This document shows positions 36,882 to 44,984 of a DNA stretch of 64,000 nucleotides, piece after piece. Location: contig JADJNH010000006.1 of NCBI GenBank assembly GCA_016714365.1, positions 1-64,000 of the forward strand, read 5' to 3'. The notes below the pieces were generated by a model. The model ran no database searches. It saw only the letters and a program-made list of their open reading frames with translations, and was not told the origin of the DNA. Origin of the DNA: Candidatus Vicinibacter affinis (lineage in GTDB: Bacteria; Bacteroidota; Bacteroidia; Chitinophagales; Saprospiraceae). The position numbers were made by a program, and so were the translations under genes. Each line of letters starts with the position of its first letter. The first letter of the stretch is position 1.

Positions 36882-38072
36882 TTATGGATATTTATTGTAT
36901 GCCACTTCATTTATTGAAATAGTGTTAGCACTAAACGGCCTACTCGGCCTCCCATCAATCATAAGCTTCAGGTAGATCTTATAATTCGGAAGATTAATAA
37001 AATCCTCAACATCAAATTCAGGGTACATTTCCTTTGCCATGTGCATGGCGTCTTCTGTGCCTATTCGGAATGATATTACTGTTCCAGCATTGCCAAGTAC
37101 AGCACTTTTGATATCATCATCCAATTGATTCATGTATTGGTGAGCCAAAGTCATTCCTACCTTAAACTTTCGCAATTCAGAAAACATATTGACCAAAGAT
37201 AATGTGGTGAAATTGTGAAATTCATCCATGTAAACCATAAATGGAATTCGTTTTTCTTCTTCAGTATCCACTCGACTAAAGGAAGCCGATGCAATGGAAG
37301 TAATAAAAAGTGCACCTAGGATATGGGCAACATCTGCACCGACATGTCCTTTTGAAAGATTGACTAGTACAATTTTCTTTTCATCCATTGCTTTACGCAA
37401 TGAAACTTCTTCCGTATTCTCAATTAAAACTCGTCTAATAGCTGGATGCACCAACATTCCGCCTATCTTGTTCAACACAGGCAGTAAATCATATTTCATA
37501 TATTCTGGAAATTCTCTTTCCCAGAATTTCTTCACACTTTCACTTTTAATATATCGGAGAGCATTCCTTCTAAAGCTTTTATTCATTAATATCTCAACAA
37601 TATCACCAACATCTGCTTCTGGTTGATCAAGCAAGGTTAAGATGGCATGTCTTAGTATATGTTCTAATTTGACTCCCCAAGCACTATCCCAAAGTTTGGA
37701 GAATACATCTAAAATACCAGAAGCAACTAAAGACCGCTTTTCATAACTCACTCGCTTGAATGGATTGTATCTCAGATTAAGTTTTGGATCAGTTATATCA
37801 AAATAGATTAAATCTTTTTTGCGCCATTCTGGAATTGATTTTACAATTTTCTCCACCAGATCTCCATGTGGATCCAACAAACAGCATCCTCGTCCAGCTT
37901 GAACGTCTTGGATAATCATTGCTTCCAAACAGGTAGATTTTCCTGTTCCAGTTTTACCAATCATGTAAGTATGCATTAACCTATCAGCTTGTTTAATTCC
38001 AAAAAGCCTTCCATCTCCTCGCCATCCTACTTTTGCGAAGTATGTTATGTCTTTGATTAATTCCCTTTCCAT
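36882..38072 (-). CDS. Coupling-type ATPase (TraD/VirD4-like DNA-binding)
   Basis: 396 residues without an N-terminal membrane anchor. Walker A is MIGKTGTGKST (about 38-47); Walker B is FMVYMDEFHNF (about 288-297), followed by a conserved QYMNQL segment. The domain is that of type IV secretion DNA-binding or HerA/VirD4-like motors (CCLLDPHGDLVEKI is characteristic). It may move DNA of the element during transfer. Divergent from the recombinase operon at 38179, with 106 bases between. Confidence 0.85.
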   Translation of the reverse strand: MERELIKDITYFAKVGWRGDGRLFGIKQADRLMHTYMIGKTGTGKSTCLEAMIIQDVQAGRGCCLLDPHGDLVEKIVKSIPEWRKKDLIYFDITDPKLNLRYNPFKRVSYEKRSLVASGILDVFSKLWDSAWGVKLEHILRHAILTLLDQPEADVGDIVEILMNKSFRRNALRYIKSESVKKFWEREFPEYMKYDLLPVLNKIGGMLVHPAIRRVLIENTEEVSLRKAMDEKKIVLVNLSKGHVGADVAHILGALFITSIASASFSRVDTEEEKRIPFMVYMDEFHNFTTLSLVNMFSELRKFKVGMTLAHQYMNQLDDDIKSAVLGNAGTVISFRIGTEDAMHMAKEMYPEFDVEDFINLPNYKIYLKLMIDGRPSRPFSANTISINEVAYNKYP

Positions 38073-38178
38073 TTTGGAATGATAGATAATTTATTTGATC
38101 TATTAAAGAAGGCAGAAATAGCCAACTAGGCAAGTAATACCCTCTACATTTTTAAGTTAGAACATTTAAGATTGTTGT

Positions 38179-38367
38179 ATGGACAATAAAATCAAAGAAA
38201 CAAATACAATTCAATTCATCCGTGAACTCTGCAAAGAGAAGATGGAAGATGAACTCTTGGATTTGGAGCAGAATTTTCGAGAATTTTTACTGGTTATAAA
38301 GGAAATAGCTGACCGCCTAGAATTTGAAGGTAAAACGCTTGATGATTTTGACGATCACTTAATGTAA
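38179..38367 (+). CDS. Unknown 62-aa acidic protein before the serine recombinase
   Basis: A helical acidic protein (MDNKIKETNTIQFIREL onward). It is 22 bases before the recombinase gene on the same strand and could be a directionality or regulatory partner. No motif is recognised. Confidence 0.5.
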   Translation: MDNKIKETNTIQFIRELCKEKMEDELLDLEQNFREFLLVIKEIADRLEFEGKTLDDFDDHLM

Positions 38368-38389
38368 ATGCTAAAATAGAAATGTAATT

Positions 38390-40099
38390 ATGAAAAATGT
38401 TTATGGATATATACGGGTATCAACCGTCAAACAAGGTTCAGGTGTATCGCTTCAAGAACAGAAGGAAGCGATCATTAGATATGCGGAAAGACACTCATTG
38501 AATATTATCGAATGGTTCGAAGAACAGGAAACAGCGGCCAAACAAGGCAGACCGCTATTTAACAATATGATGAAGCTATTGAAAGAAAGAAAAGCCAACG
38601 GAGTAATATTCCATAAAATTGATCGGGGTACTCGCAATTACAGAGATTGGGCATCTATCGATGATTTAATTGCTTCCGGTTCTGAATTGCATTTTGCACA
38701 TGAAAGTCTTGATATGAATACAAGGGCTGGTCGTCTTACAGCCGATATGCTAGTAGCATTAGCTACCGATTACATCAGAAATCTTCGTGAAGAGGCTATT
38801 AAAGGCCTATACGGGCGTTTAAAGCAAGGTCTATATCCATTCTATGCCCCAATTGGATATATAAATAATGGGGGTGGGCAAATAAAATTAATAGACAAAA
38901 TACGCGGACCTTTAATTAAAAAAGCTTTTGAGTTATATGCTAGCGGTAAATACAATTTAGAATCTTTAACTGAAACAATGCGCAAATTAGGATTAAGAAA
39001 CTCACGAGGAAATTTTATTCATATAACCGGAATGGCACTGATTCTTCATAATCCATTTTATACTGGGGTTATGAAAATAAAAGGAAAATCATTTCAGGGG
39101 AAACATGAACCACTCATTTCGCCAAGATTGTTTATGGAAGTTCAGAATATTCTGAAAGGTAAAACTAATACACGAATAATTAAACATGATTTTGTATTCA
39201 GTCGTCGAATAAAATGTACTGAATGTAAATATTCACTTATCGCGGAAACAAGAAAAAAACACACATATTATCGTTGTCAGACAAAAGATTGCCAAACAAA
39301 GTCGATTCGTGAAGAATTGATATATGAATTAATACATAAAACCCTTCAACAAATAAAATTTCATCAGATTGAAAATGACGTCTTGAATGAGCTATTGATT
39401 CAAGCTCAAGTTAACTGGACTGAAACACAAAAAGGTTTAGAAGAGTCTTTGCAAATGCAGGGTAAAAAATTAGCCTTGAAATTAGAACGACTTACAGATG
39501 CATATTTAGAAAGTGTAATTGATAAAGAACAGTTTGAAGATAAAAAGGGACAAATTATGATTGAACAACTGGAATTAAAAAGAAATGAAGGACACTTTGA
39601 AAGTCAGAAAGAAGTAATTTTCAAAAAAGCTAAAAATTTCCTCGGACTCCTAAAAGACATTAAAAAATCATTCATTATTGCAACTAATGAAGAAAAAAGA
39701 AAAATTTTAAAATTCATCACCTCGGACTTAACGCTTCAAGGTAAAAACCTAATGTTGACAATGCAATCTCCGTTTTATGAGATAGCAAATCGACCAAATT
39801 TAACATCAGGTGAGCTTAAACGGGAAACTCCTCGGTCAAAACTTGCCGAATTGGCAATTTGTTTTTGTGAACAGAGTTCCCTATTAACTCAGCATAATTC
39901 GACCTGCACATTTGACTATCCTAACACATTTCAAGATTATTTACCAGAATATTTAAAATCCAATAGCTTGCCTCGAGAGATGCTAGATGATCCGGCACTT
40001 CGAGAAAGAATGCAAGGATTACTGGATTTAATTCTCAAGTATTGCGAATTTAAAGACAAAGAAAATGATTCCGATATTAACTTAGATGAACTACTATGA
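38390..40099 (+). CDS. Large serine recombinase
   Basis: 569 residues. The N-terminal resolvase domain (about 3-150) has the catalytic serine in YIRVSTVKQ (S11) and the arginine-rich motif HKIDRGTRNYRDW. The recombinase domain (about 165-260) is followed by a zinc ribbon (RIKCTECKYSL and YRCQTKDC). A coiled coil (about 340-430) is typical of phage-type serine integrases. It could catalyse integration or an internal rearrangement of element 2. The stop overlaps the RepO-like start (ATGA). Confidence 0.9.
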   Translation: MKNVYGYIRVSTVKQGSGVSLQEQKEAIIRYAERHSLNIIEWFEEQETAAKQGRPLFNNMMKLLKERKANGVIFHKIDRGTRNYRDWASIDDLIASGSELHFAHESLDMNTRAGRLTADMLVALATDYIRNLREEAIKGLYGRLKQGLYPFYAPIGYINNGGGQIKLIDKIRGPLIKKAFELYASGKYNLESLTETMRKLGLRNSRGNFIHITGMALILHNPFYTGVMKIKGKSFQGKHEPLISPRLFMEVQNILKGKTNTRIIKHDFVFSRRIKCTECKYSLIAETRKKHTYYRCQTKDCQTKSIREELIYELIHKTLQQIKFHQIENDVLNELLIQAQVNWTETQKGLEESLQMQGKKLALKLERLTDAYLESVIDKEQFEDKKGQIMIEQLELKRNEGHFESQKEVIFKKAKNFLGLLKDIKKSFIIATNEEKRKILKFITSDLTLQGKNLMLTMQSPFYEIANRPNLTSGELKRETPRSKLAELAICFCEQSSLLTQHNSTCTFDYPNTFQDYLPEYLKSNSLPREMLDDPALRERMQGLLDLILKYCEFKDKENDSDINLDELL

Positions 40100-40611
40100 T
40101 ATTTAAACACACACAAGTACCAAATATACTGTTGGACACTCACCTTCCCAATCTAACTGAATCCGAATTAAAGATTCTGCTTGTTATCATTCGTCAAACC
40201 AATGGATGGGTTGATCAATCTACAGGAAAAAGAAAGGTTAAAGACAGGATCACCCAAAGTCAGTTTAGAACTAAGACTGGACTATCAAGGAGGATCATAT
40301 CTAAAACGCTCAAAATGCTCTCAAGCAAGAACTTAATTAACATTTATGACCGAAAACACAACTTGGTTCAAAATTCGCTGGAACGACGGGGCCAACCTAT
40401 TTTGCTCTATTCACTTAATCCAATGCACTTTGCGACATCAACTAGTGCACAAAGTGATACAAAACTAGTCTACAAAGGTGGATATAAAAATAGAAAGCAT
40501 TCAAAAGAAAAACTAACAAAAGGAAATGACTTGCCAATAAGGCCAAATACTGCTGGTACTATTGAGGAATTAATTGATCACTCAAAGTATAATGCATTAC
40601 TTCGGTTTTAA
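40096..40611 (+). CDS. Phage RepO-like replication protein
   Basis: 171 residues. The winged-helix N-terminal domain (about 10-95: TESELKILLVIIRQTNGW, then TQSQFRTKTGLSRRIISKTL) resembles the phage replication O family. The C-terminal tail has a serine/threonine-rich segment (TSTSAQSD) and a short terminal helix. It would bind the replication origin and recruit a helicase, letting the excised circle replicate. Its 3' end is duplicated at 41881-42078, on the far side of the lipoprotein cassette. Confidence 0.75.
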   Translation: MIFKHTQVPNILLDTHLPNLTESELKILLVIIRQTNGWVDQSTGKRKVKDRITQSQFRTKTGLSRRIISKTLKMLSSKNLINIYDRKHNLVQNSLERRGQPILLYSLNPMHFATSTSAQSDTKLVYKGGYKNRKHSKEKLTKGNDLPIRPNTAGTIEELIDHSKYNALLRF

Positions 40612-40621
40612 ATTAACTCAA

Positions 40622-40960
40622 TTACTCAATTTTATAGTTGTAGTTTAAATTTTCTGCTAAAACAAAATATGGAACAACAAGCACATTTTTAACAATATTA
40701 TTCTCATCAGTATAAACTAAATTTATTGAGTTTTCATTTACAGATTGAGAGAGTTTTATTTTAAATTCTGAAGCCGGATCTAATTTGCCAATATTAATGG
40801 AATCACCATTTGAATATTCGAGTCTTACATTGCTTACAACCTTTTGCTTATGGTTTTCTATTGTCAAATAATTTTTACTTTCAAATAATTTTGTACATGC
40901 TAAAACGACAAGTACTAAAAAAAATAAAATATAAAAATATTTAAAATTATTTTTCACCAT
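40622..40960 (-). CDS. Lipoprotein of about 112 aa, overlapping partner of DUF6973 protein
   Basis: The start is placed at MVKNNFKYFY (40960), giving a lipoprotein signal (ILFFLVLVVLAC). The remaining 85 residues form a beta-type domain with no recognised family. It starts 14 bases before the end of the DUF6973 gene, so translation is coupled. A longer start 17 codons upstream is possible but adds a segment inside the neighbour. It could be an immunity or partner protein of the DUF6973 lipoprotein. Confidence 0.6.
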   Translation of the reverse strand: MVKNNFKYFYILFFLVLVVLACTKLFESKNYLTIENHKQKVVSNVRLEYSNGDSINIGKLDPASEFKIKLSQSVNENSINLVYTDENNIVKNVLVVPYFVLAENLNYNYKIE

Positions 40961-41708
40961 AAGAATTTGACCAATATAGCTTGTTTTGTTTGATAATATA
41001 TAATTTTCCACTTCTTGCCTTCTCTTTAGATTTTGAAATAAAAGTGCTATGTAAAATGGTATATGGATAATCTTTACCTAATTGTATACCAACACTATTA
41101 TTAAACAAGTCCATAGTTCTTTCTATTGATGGTTGACCTATTGTACCATATTCATGGGCATCACTCCAAGTTTTTGCAAATGTACTACCAACATCAATAG
41201 TCATTCCAAAATTCCATAAAGTATGTCTAAATGCGTCTCCATTTCCGTTATGCAATACAGCATCTACATAATTACTTGCAGCATAAGATATGGCTAGCTT
41301 ACCATTAAACATACATAGCAATGCTTTAGATTTATTTGAATTATAAAGAGCAAGCTCTTTCGCATTTAATTTAGAACTAAGGTAGCCATCCATATCTGTA
41401 TAAGCTCTTGAATTTAAATCATTTCTATTTAAATTAATGCTCTTTATAACCTTTTCAGTAAATAAATTAATACCCTTGTCGCTAACGGAAGGATTTGCTC
41501 TTTTAAAATCTCTAATTTGACTGACAATATCTTCCAAGTATTTTCCCAATTGAGTATCATTACCAACATAAGAAATGTCATCATATAAGATAGCTTGATC
41601 CTCACTATAGATTTTTGAATCGGGTAAATCTTCAAAATCGGATTGATTACATGAAATAACAAATAGAGTAAGTGCAATTAAATAGAATTTCAAAAAAGAC
41701 TCTTTCAT
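40947..41708 (-). CDS. DUF6973-domain lipoprotein
   Basis: 253 residues. Lipoprotein signal (LIALTLFVISC), an acidic linker, and a C-terminal DUF6973 domain (about 145-215) with DAFRHTLWNFGM and WSDAHEYGTIG. The domain has conserved His and Asp residues in helices and may be enzymatic, but its activity is not established. It is a cassette on the strand opposite to the backbone. The element 1 copy was cut by an IS (1093-1273). Confidence 0.7.
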   Translation of the reverse strand: MKESFLKFYLIALTLFVISCNQSDFEDLPDSKIYSEDQAILYDDISYVGNDTQLGKYLEDIVSQIRDFKRANPSVSDKGINLFTEKVIKSINLNRNDLNSRAYTDMDGYLSSKLNAKELALYNSNKSKALLCMFNGKLAISYAASNYVDAVLHNGNGDAFRHTLWNFGMTIDVGSTFAKTWSDAHEYGTIGQPSIERTMDLFNNSVGIQLGKDYPYTILHSTFISKSKEKARSGKLYIIKQNKLYWSNSYGEK

Positions 41709-41880
41709 ACTCAGTTATTTTAAAGGTTTATTAATTAAATAATGCTTTCCACAGATTTCAATTAAAATAACCCAATTCAATCAATATTCATTTAAAAAAT
41801 ATAGTTAAATATTTGTTAAATATTTTAATTTTTGAGTATCCTTCATGAATTTTAAGGAGATATTTAATTTTCTTCGATTA

Positions 41881-42078
41881 TTAAATCCAATGCACTTTGC
41901 GACATCAACTAGTGCACAAAGTGATATTAGACTAGTGCACAATAGTGCATATAACAAAAGAAACTATTCAAAAGAAAATATAACAAAAGGAAGCAGTTTG
42001 CCAAAACGGCAAAATACTACTGGAACTATTAGAGAAATAATTGAGAAATCGAAGTATCAACCACTTTTAGGATTTTAA
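41881..42078 (+). pseudogene. Orphan duplicate of the RepO-like 3' end
   Basis: This stretch begins LNPMHFATSTSAQSD as in the replication gene and ends YQPLLGF where the intact gene has YNALLRF. The frame from 41845 is open (77 aa) but lacks the winged-helix domain. With the 3' end of the real gene (about 40417-40611) it forms direct repeats on both sides of the lipoprotein cassette. Confidence 0.8.
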
Positions 42079-42197
42079 ACAATAGACATTCGATATGGAA
42101 TTGATATAATCTATGCAACGAATATCAAGTAAAATTCTACAAAAAACTGATCGGTGATAAGCTATTATCTCTTTCTAGATTATTTCAATAATTTTAA

Positions 42198-42338
42198 ATG
42201 GAATACGTGAATTTATTGACGGTGCCTTGGCACCGTTGGTTTGCAATCTGCGATGCCCTTCAATTTTCGCTGATTTTGGGCTACTTCAGGTGCGAAGGCG
42301 CCTATTATATCAATTTAATTATCATCAATATGAAATAA
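42198..42338 (+). CDS. Possible 46-aa hydrophobic peptide
   Basis: Starts MEYVNLLTVPWHRWF and runs through the palindrome at 42219-42236. In element 1 the same frame ends early (TGA near 1854). A second overlapping frame from 42227 is open in both elements but runs across the terminator. Because neither frame is preserved cleanly, a structured RNA is as likely as a peptide. Confidence 0.25.
   Translation: MEYVNLLTVPWHRWFAICDALQFSLILGYFRCEGAYYINLIIINMK
42219..42236. repeat. 8-bp palindrome (element 2 copy)
   Basis: ACGGTGCC-TT-GGCACCGT, exactly as at 1782-1799. Conservation of both arms between diverged copies suggests a binding site or RNA hairpin. Confidence 0.6.
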
Positions 42339-42458
42339 CCATAAATGGAGGCTTAAAATCTAATAGTATTTCCACAAAACATGGAGCGTGGGCGAAAAAA
42401 TTTGCCGAAATGGCAATTAATGCCGTCTACGAATGGTCGATAATTAAAAATATACTTA

Positions 42459-42496
42459 GGGCATCAGGATTATTATTCCTGGTGCCCATTTTTTAT
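42459..42496 (+). terminator. Rho-independent terminator before HTH gene (element 2)
   Basis: GGGCATCAGGA pairs with TCCTGGTGCCC, then ATTTTTTAT. It ends whatever transcript crosses 42080-42450 and lies only a few bases before the HTH gene start. Confidence 0.75.
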
Positions 42497-42498
42497 AT

Positions 42499-42849
42499 AT
42501 GTCAAATATCCCAAATTATTTAAAAGTATATCGCAAGCGATCACCTTTACAACAAGAGGACATGCTTTCTATTTCCGGAATGCAAGATATCTCAAGTATT
42601 TCCAGATATGAAAAAGGTCAAAGAGAGCCTACTACAGAGATTCTACTTGTTTACCATCACATTTTTGATACTCCTATCGAAGACTTTTTTATACTGGAAT
42701 CTCAAGTTATGTTGCCTAGATTAATCGAACGGATGAAAGAACGAATTAGAAAGCTAGAAAAAGAAGATCAAATAACATTAAAGAATACCTCTAAAATTAA
42801 ATTTCTTGAACAAGCCATTATTAGATTAAAAAATATAAGTACTCTATGA
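42499..42849 (+). CDS. XRE-type HTH regulator
   Basis: 116 residues. The helix-turn-helix occupies about 10-65 (PLQQEDMLSISGMQDISSIS, then RYEKGQREPTTEILL). The C-terminal half is a basic coiled coil (about 75-115). It overlaps the RuvC-like gene by four bases (ATGA). It probably controls the element backbone. Its mRNA leader would start within or after the adjacent terminator hairpin. Confidence 0.8.
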   Translation: MSNIPNYLKVYRKRSPLQQEDMLSISGMQDISSISRYEKGQREPTTEILLVYHHIFDTPIEDFFILESQVMLPRLIERMKERIRKLEKEDQITLKNTSKIKFLEQAIIRLKNISTL

Positions 42850-43349
42850 AAACATCAACAGAAAAAATGAAAATCATCTGTGCCATTTATCCAAATGCCA
42901 ATGGATTTGGATTTGTGTATTTGGAAAATGCGAGAAAGTTAATTGATTTTGGAGCCGTCCGAATCAATCCAATAAGCAATCGAAAGGTATTGGAAAGAAT
43001 TAAAAAATGCTTTAAGTATTTCCAACCAACTCTTGTTATTACACTTGATCCAGATGGTAAAAGCTCAAGAGTCGGCAGGCGCACTAAAAAACTAATCAAT
43101 AAAATTATTGCTTTTGCCGAATCAGAAAAACTCTCAGTTGTTCAATACACCCGTGATCAAATCAGGGATGTGTTTGAGGGATTTGGAAAGACTACAAAGT
43201 ATGAGATTGCTCAATTTCTACTTTCTGAATTTACTGAGCTTGAACCTAAACGACCAAGAGAAAGAAAACTTTGGATGAGTGAGGATAGGAATATGGCAAT
43301 TTTTGATGCATTATCCTTGGCTATGAGTTGGTTTTTTCTTAATGAATAA
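42846..43349 (+). CDS. RuvC-like (RNase H-fold) protein
   Basis: 167 residues. The pattern of RuvC-type resolvases is visible: a first strand (KIICAIYPNANGFGFVYL), a central VITLDPDGKSSRVGRR, then YTRDQIRDVFEGFGKTTKYEI and a last acidic helix WMSEDRNMAIFDAL. Aspartates 54, 56 and those near the C-terminus are candidate metal ligands. A role in resolving branched DNA during element replication or excision is inferred. The 3' end is duplicated elsewhere three times (2409-2912, 36763-36879, 47117-47208). Confidence 0.65.
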   Translation: MKTSTEKMKIICAIYPNANGFGFVYLENARKLIDFGAVRINPISNRKVLERIKKCFKYFQPTLVITLDPDGKSSRVGRRTKKLINKIIAFAESEKLSVVQYTRDQIRDVFEGFGKTTKYEIAQFLLSEFTELEPKRPRERKLWMSEDRNMAIFDALSLAMSWFFLNE

Positions 43350-43422
43350 GCAACAGCGATGAAAATAATGATGAAGCAAACCTTAAGTCCTAAACTAAAA
43401 TTTCTCATAAAACTCAAAAGAT

Positions 43423-44031
43423 CTAAAGCTTTTTCGATAGCTTACGAATTTGATTAGCCATTTCCCAATGACAATGTTTTAGTTTAAGATTACTACCGCA
43501 ATAACACAAGCTATTTCTTCCTGGTTTACTATTTATATATTCAAGTTTTGATTTAATTTCAGTTCTATTCTTAGTGCCAAATTCTTCTTCAAGTGTTTCC
43601 CATATTCCTTCTTCTCCATGACTATAATCTCCATTTTTAAACTCACCAAAATGTTCATAATATATTTGATTGGCGAAGAATGGAATTGTATATTCTTTAA
43701 TAAAATCATAAATTGAAAATGGTTTCATTTCCATTTCAATTTGTTTAAGAGGATCACAAAAACAACAAACGCCATCTCTATTAATATGCCTTTTATCTTC
43801 CCGGGGTATTTTTTCAGATACTTCTTGTAAGGACGCAAAGCCTAAAGGGTAGTTGCTTTTAAAATAAATTGCCGTTTTGAATTCACCCCATAAAGTTCCT
43901 TCATCATCAACAATCTTAAAATTCCCTAAAAGTTTATACTTAAATGCATGATTCTTTAATATTTCATATTCAATTTCTGGAAAATGCACTTTGGCCTTTA
44001 TGAAGTCTTTATAAAAACGATCCTCGATCAT
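43423..44031 (-). CDS. E2-like CBASS accessory protein (Cap2-type, E2 only) with SEC-C motif
   Basis: 202 residues. An E2-like fold with the active-site block RHINRDGVCC (catalytic Cys probably C90) as in prokaryotic E2 proteins (HxN..G..C). The C-terminus has a SEC-C zinc knuckle (C176, C178, C187, H188 in LCYCGSNLKLKHCH). E2-only accessory proteins occur in short type II CBASS, where they join or regulate the synthase. It overlaps the synthase gene by 23 bases. Confidence 0.8.
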   Translation of the reverse strand: MIEDRFYKDFIKAKVHFPEIEYEILKNHAFKYKLLGNFKIVDDEGTLWGEFKTAIYFKSNYPLGFASLQEVSEKIPREDKRHINRDGVCCFCDPLKQIEMEMKPFSIYDFIKEYTIPFFANQIYYEHFGEFKNGDYSHGEEGIWETLEEEFGTKNRTEIKSKLEYINSKPGRNSLCYCGSNLKLKHCHWEMANQIRKLSKKL

Positions 44032-44980
44032 AAAAATATGGCTTGTTACTTCCGACTAATCCTGCTAAAGCAGTTTTGTTTCCTATGCTTACTTTGGTTA
44101 CTGGGAACCTAGTACCTAAATGCTTTTTCCATAATTCACAAGCATTTTGCTGAGAAGATTCATTTAAGGCTTTGTATGCATCTCCAATAAAATCATCCAG
44201 AACTTTTAAAAAATTTGATTTGAATTGCTGATCATAAGAACTCAAAAGATCATCATAAGGAGTAGTAGGCATTATACATTCACACTTTATATTTAAAACT
44301 TTTCTTATGTTAACTAAAGTGTTGTATAAAGAAATATCATCACGACTTTTTTGAAAAGAAATATTTTTTGCAACAAGAACTGTCATCGTTATTCCTTTTG
44401 GCATTGGTTGTTTCAAACCAATATAATCGCACCAACCTTTTGTGTATTTAATATTTCTAACAAGTTGACCTTCATCATCCTTTTGATTTAATAACCATTC
44501 GGTAAACTCTTTCGGATCACTAAGCTCCAATGGTGAATTTTTTACTGCCAGTAATGGGTGTGCCATGCTCTCCGTTTGATAATACAAAGGATAATCAATA
44601 TGATATTTACCCATTTCGTTTTCCTTATACTTCTTGCGAATGCATTTGTTTCTATGCTCTGCGCCCTCTGTTGTATCGTACTTAACTGCGTCAAAAACCC
44701 ATTTTTGCAATGTTGTTCCATCTACAGAATCTTTAGGTTCGCGATTGAAATGAATTCCGTCATCCTGATCACAATTATCATCTTGGGTACGAATATTTAA
44801 ACCATTTTTATGGCTACCTTGAATCCAAAAGGTTGGATCATAACCAGGATGATGTTCTTTAAAATGTTTAATGATCTTAGATCTAGATGATTCTCTTGAA
44901 TCGCTCATTCGTTCCCTTTTGGAAGTTGGAATAGAGATGTTCTCATCATAATTTATAAATTCTTTATTGCAATTTGCCAT
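44009..44980 (-). CDS. CBASS cyclic nucleotide synthase (DncV/CdnA-like)
   Basis: 323 residues from MANCNKEFIN. An in-frame ATG upstream (45073) lies inside the patatin gene and is disfavoured. Catalytic features: QGSHKNG (G55-S56), CDQDDGIHF (D71, D73) and HIDYPLYY (D129). The DDG block and CapV neighbour point to the DncV-like clade, which makes cGAMP; the nucleotide product cannot be read from sequence. Four bases separate it from capV. It makes the second messenger after phage infection. Confidence 0.85.
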   Translation of the reverse strand: MANCNKEFINYDENISIPTSKRERMSDSRESSRSKIIKHFKEHHPGYDPTFWIQGSHKNGLNIRTQDDNCDQDDGIHFNREPKDSVDGTTLQKWVFDAVKYDTTEGAEHRNKCIRKKYKENEMGKYHIDYPLYYQTESMAHPLLAVKNSPLELSDPKEFTEWLLNQKDDEGQLVRNIKYTKGWCDYIGLKQPMPKGITMTVLVAKNISFQKSRDDISLYNTLVNIRKVLNIKCECIMPTTPYDDLLSSYDQQFKSNFLKVLDDFIGDAYKALNESSQQNACELWKKHLGTRFPVTKVSIGNKTALAGLVGSNKPYFYDRGSFL

Positions 44981-44984
44981 AATT

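Larger units (their letters stand above)
41540..43349. repeat. Intact counterpart of the 1.1-2.9 kb block
   Basis: Covers the 5' part of the DUF6973 gene, the RepO 3' fragment, palindrome, terminator, HTH regulator and RuvC-like gene in the same order as 1093-2912. All genes are open here. Confidence 0.85.

Noticed and set aside
36882..38072. HerA-type ATPase as part of a defence system with the neighbouring genes
   Set aside because: No nuclease or SIR2-type partner is adjacent. The sequence fits type IV secretion DNA-binding ATPases, and the neighbours are recombinase and replication genes.
40441..40470. CACAAAGT in the RepO 3' end as a pairing site for the small RNA loop
   Set aside because: Eight matching bases are expected by chance in a window of this size, and the site is not near a start codon.
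42227..42523. 98-codon frame open also in element 1 (1790-2173)
   Set aside because: The frame crosses the terminator at 42459-42496 and continues into the HTH gene in another frame. Differences between copies do not look like protein-level constraint.
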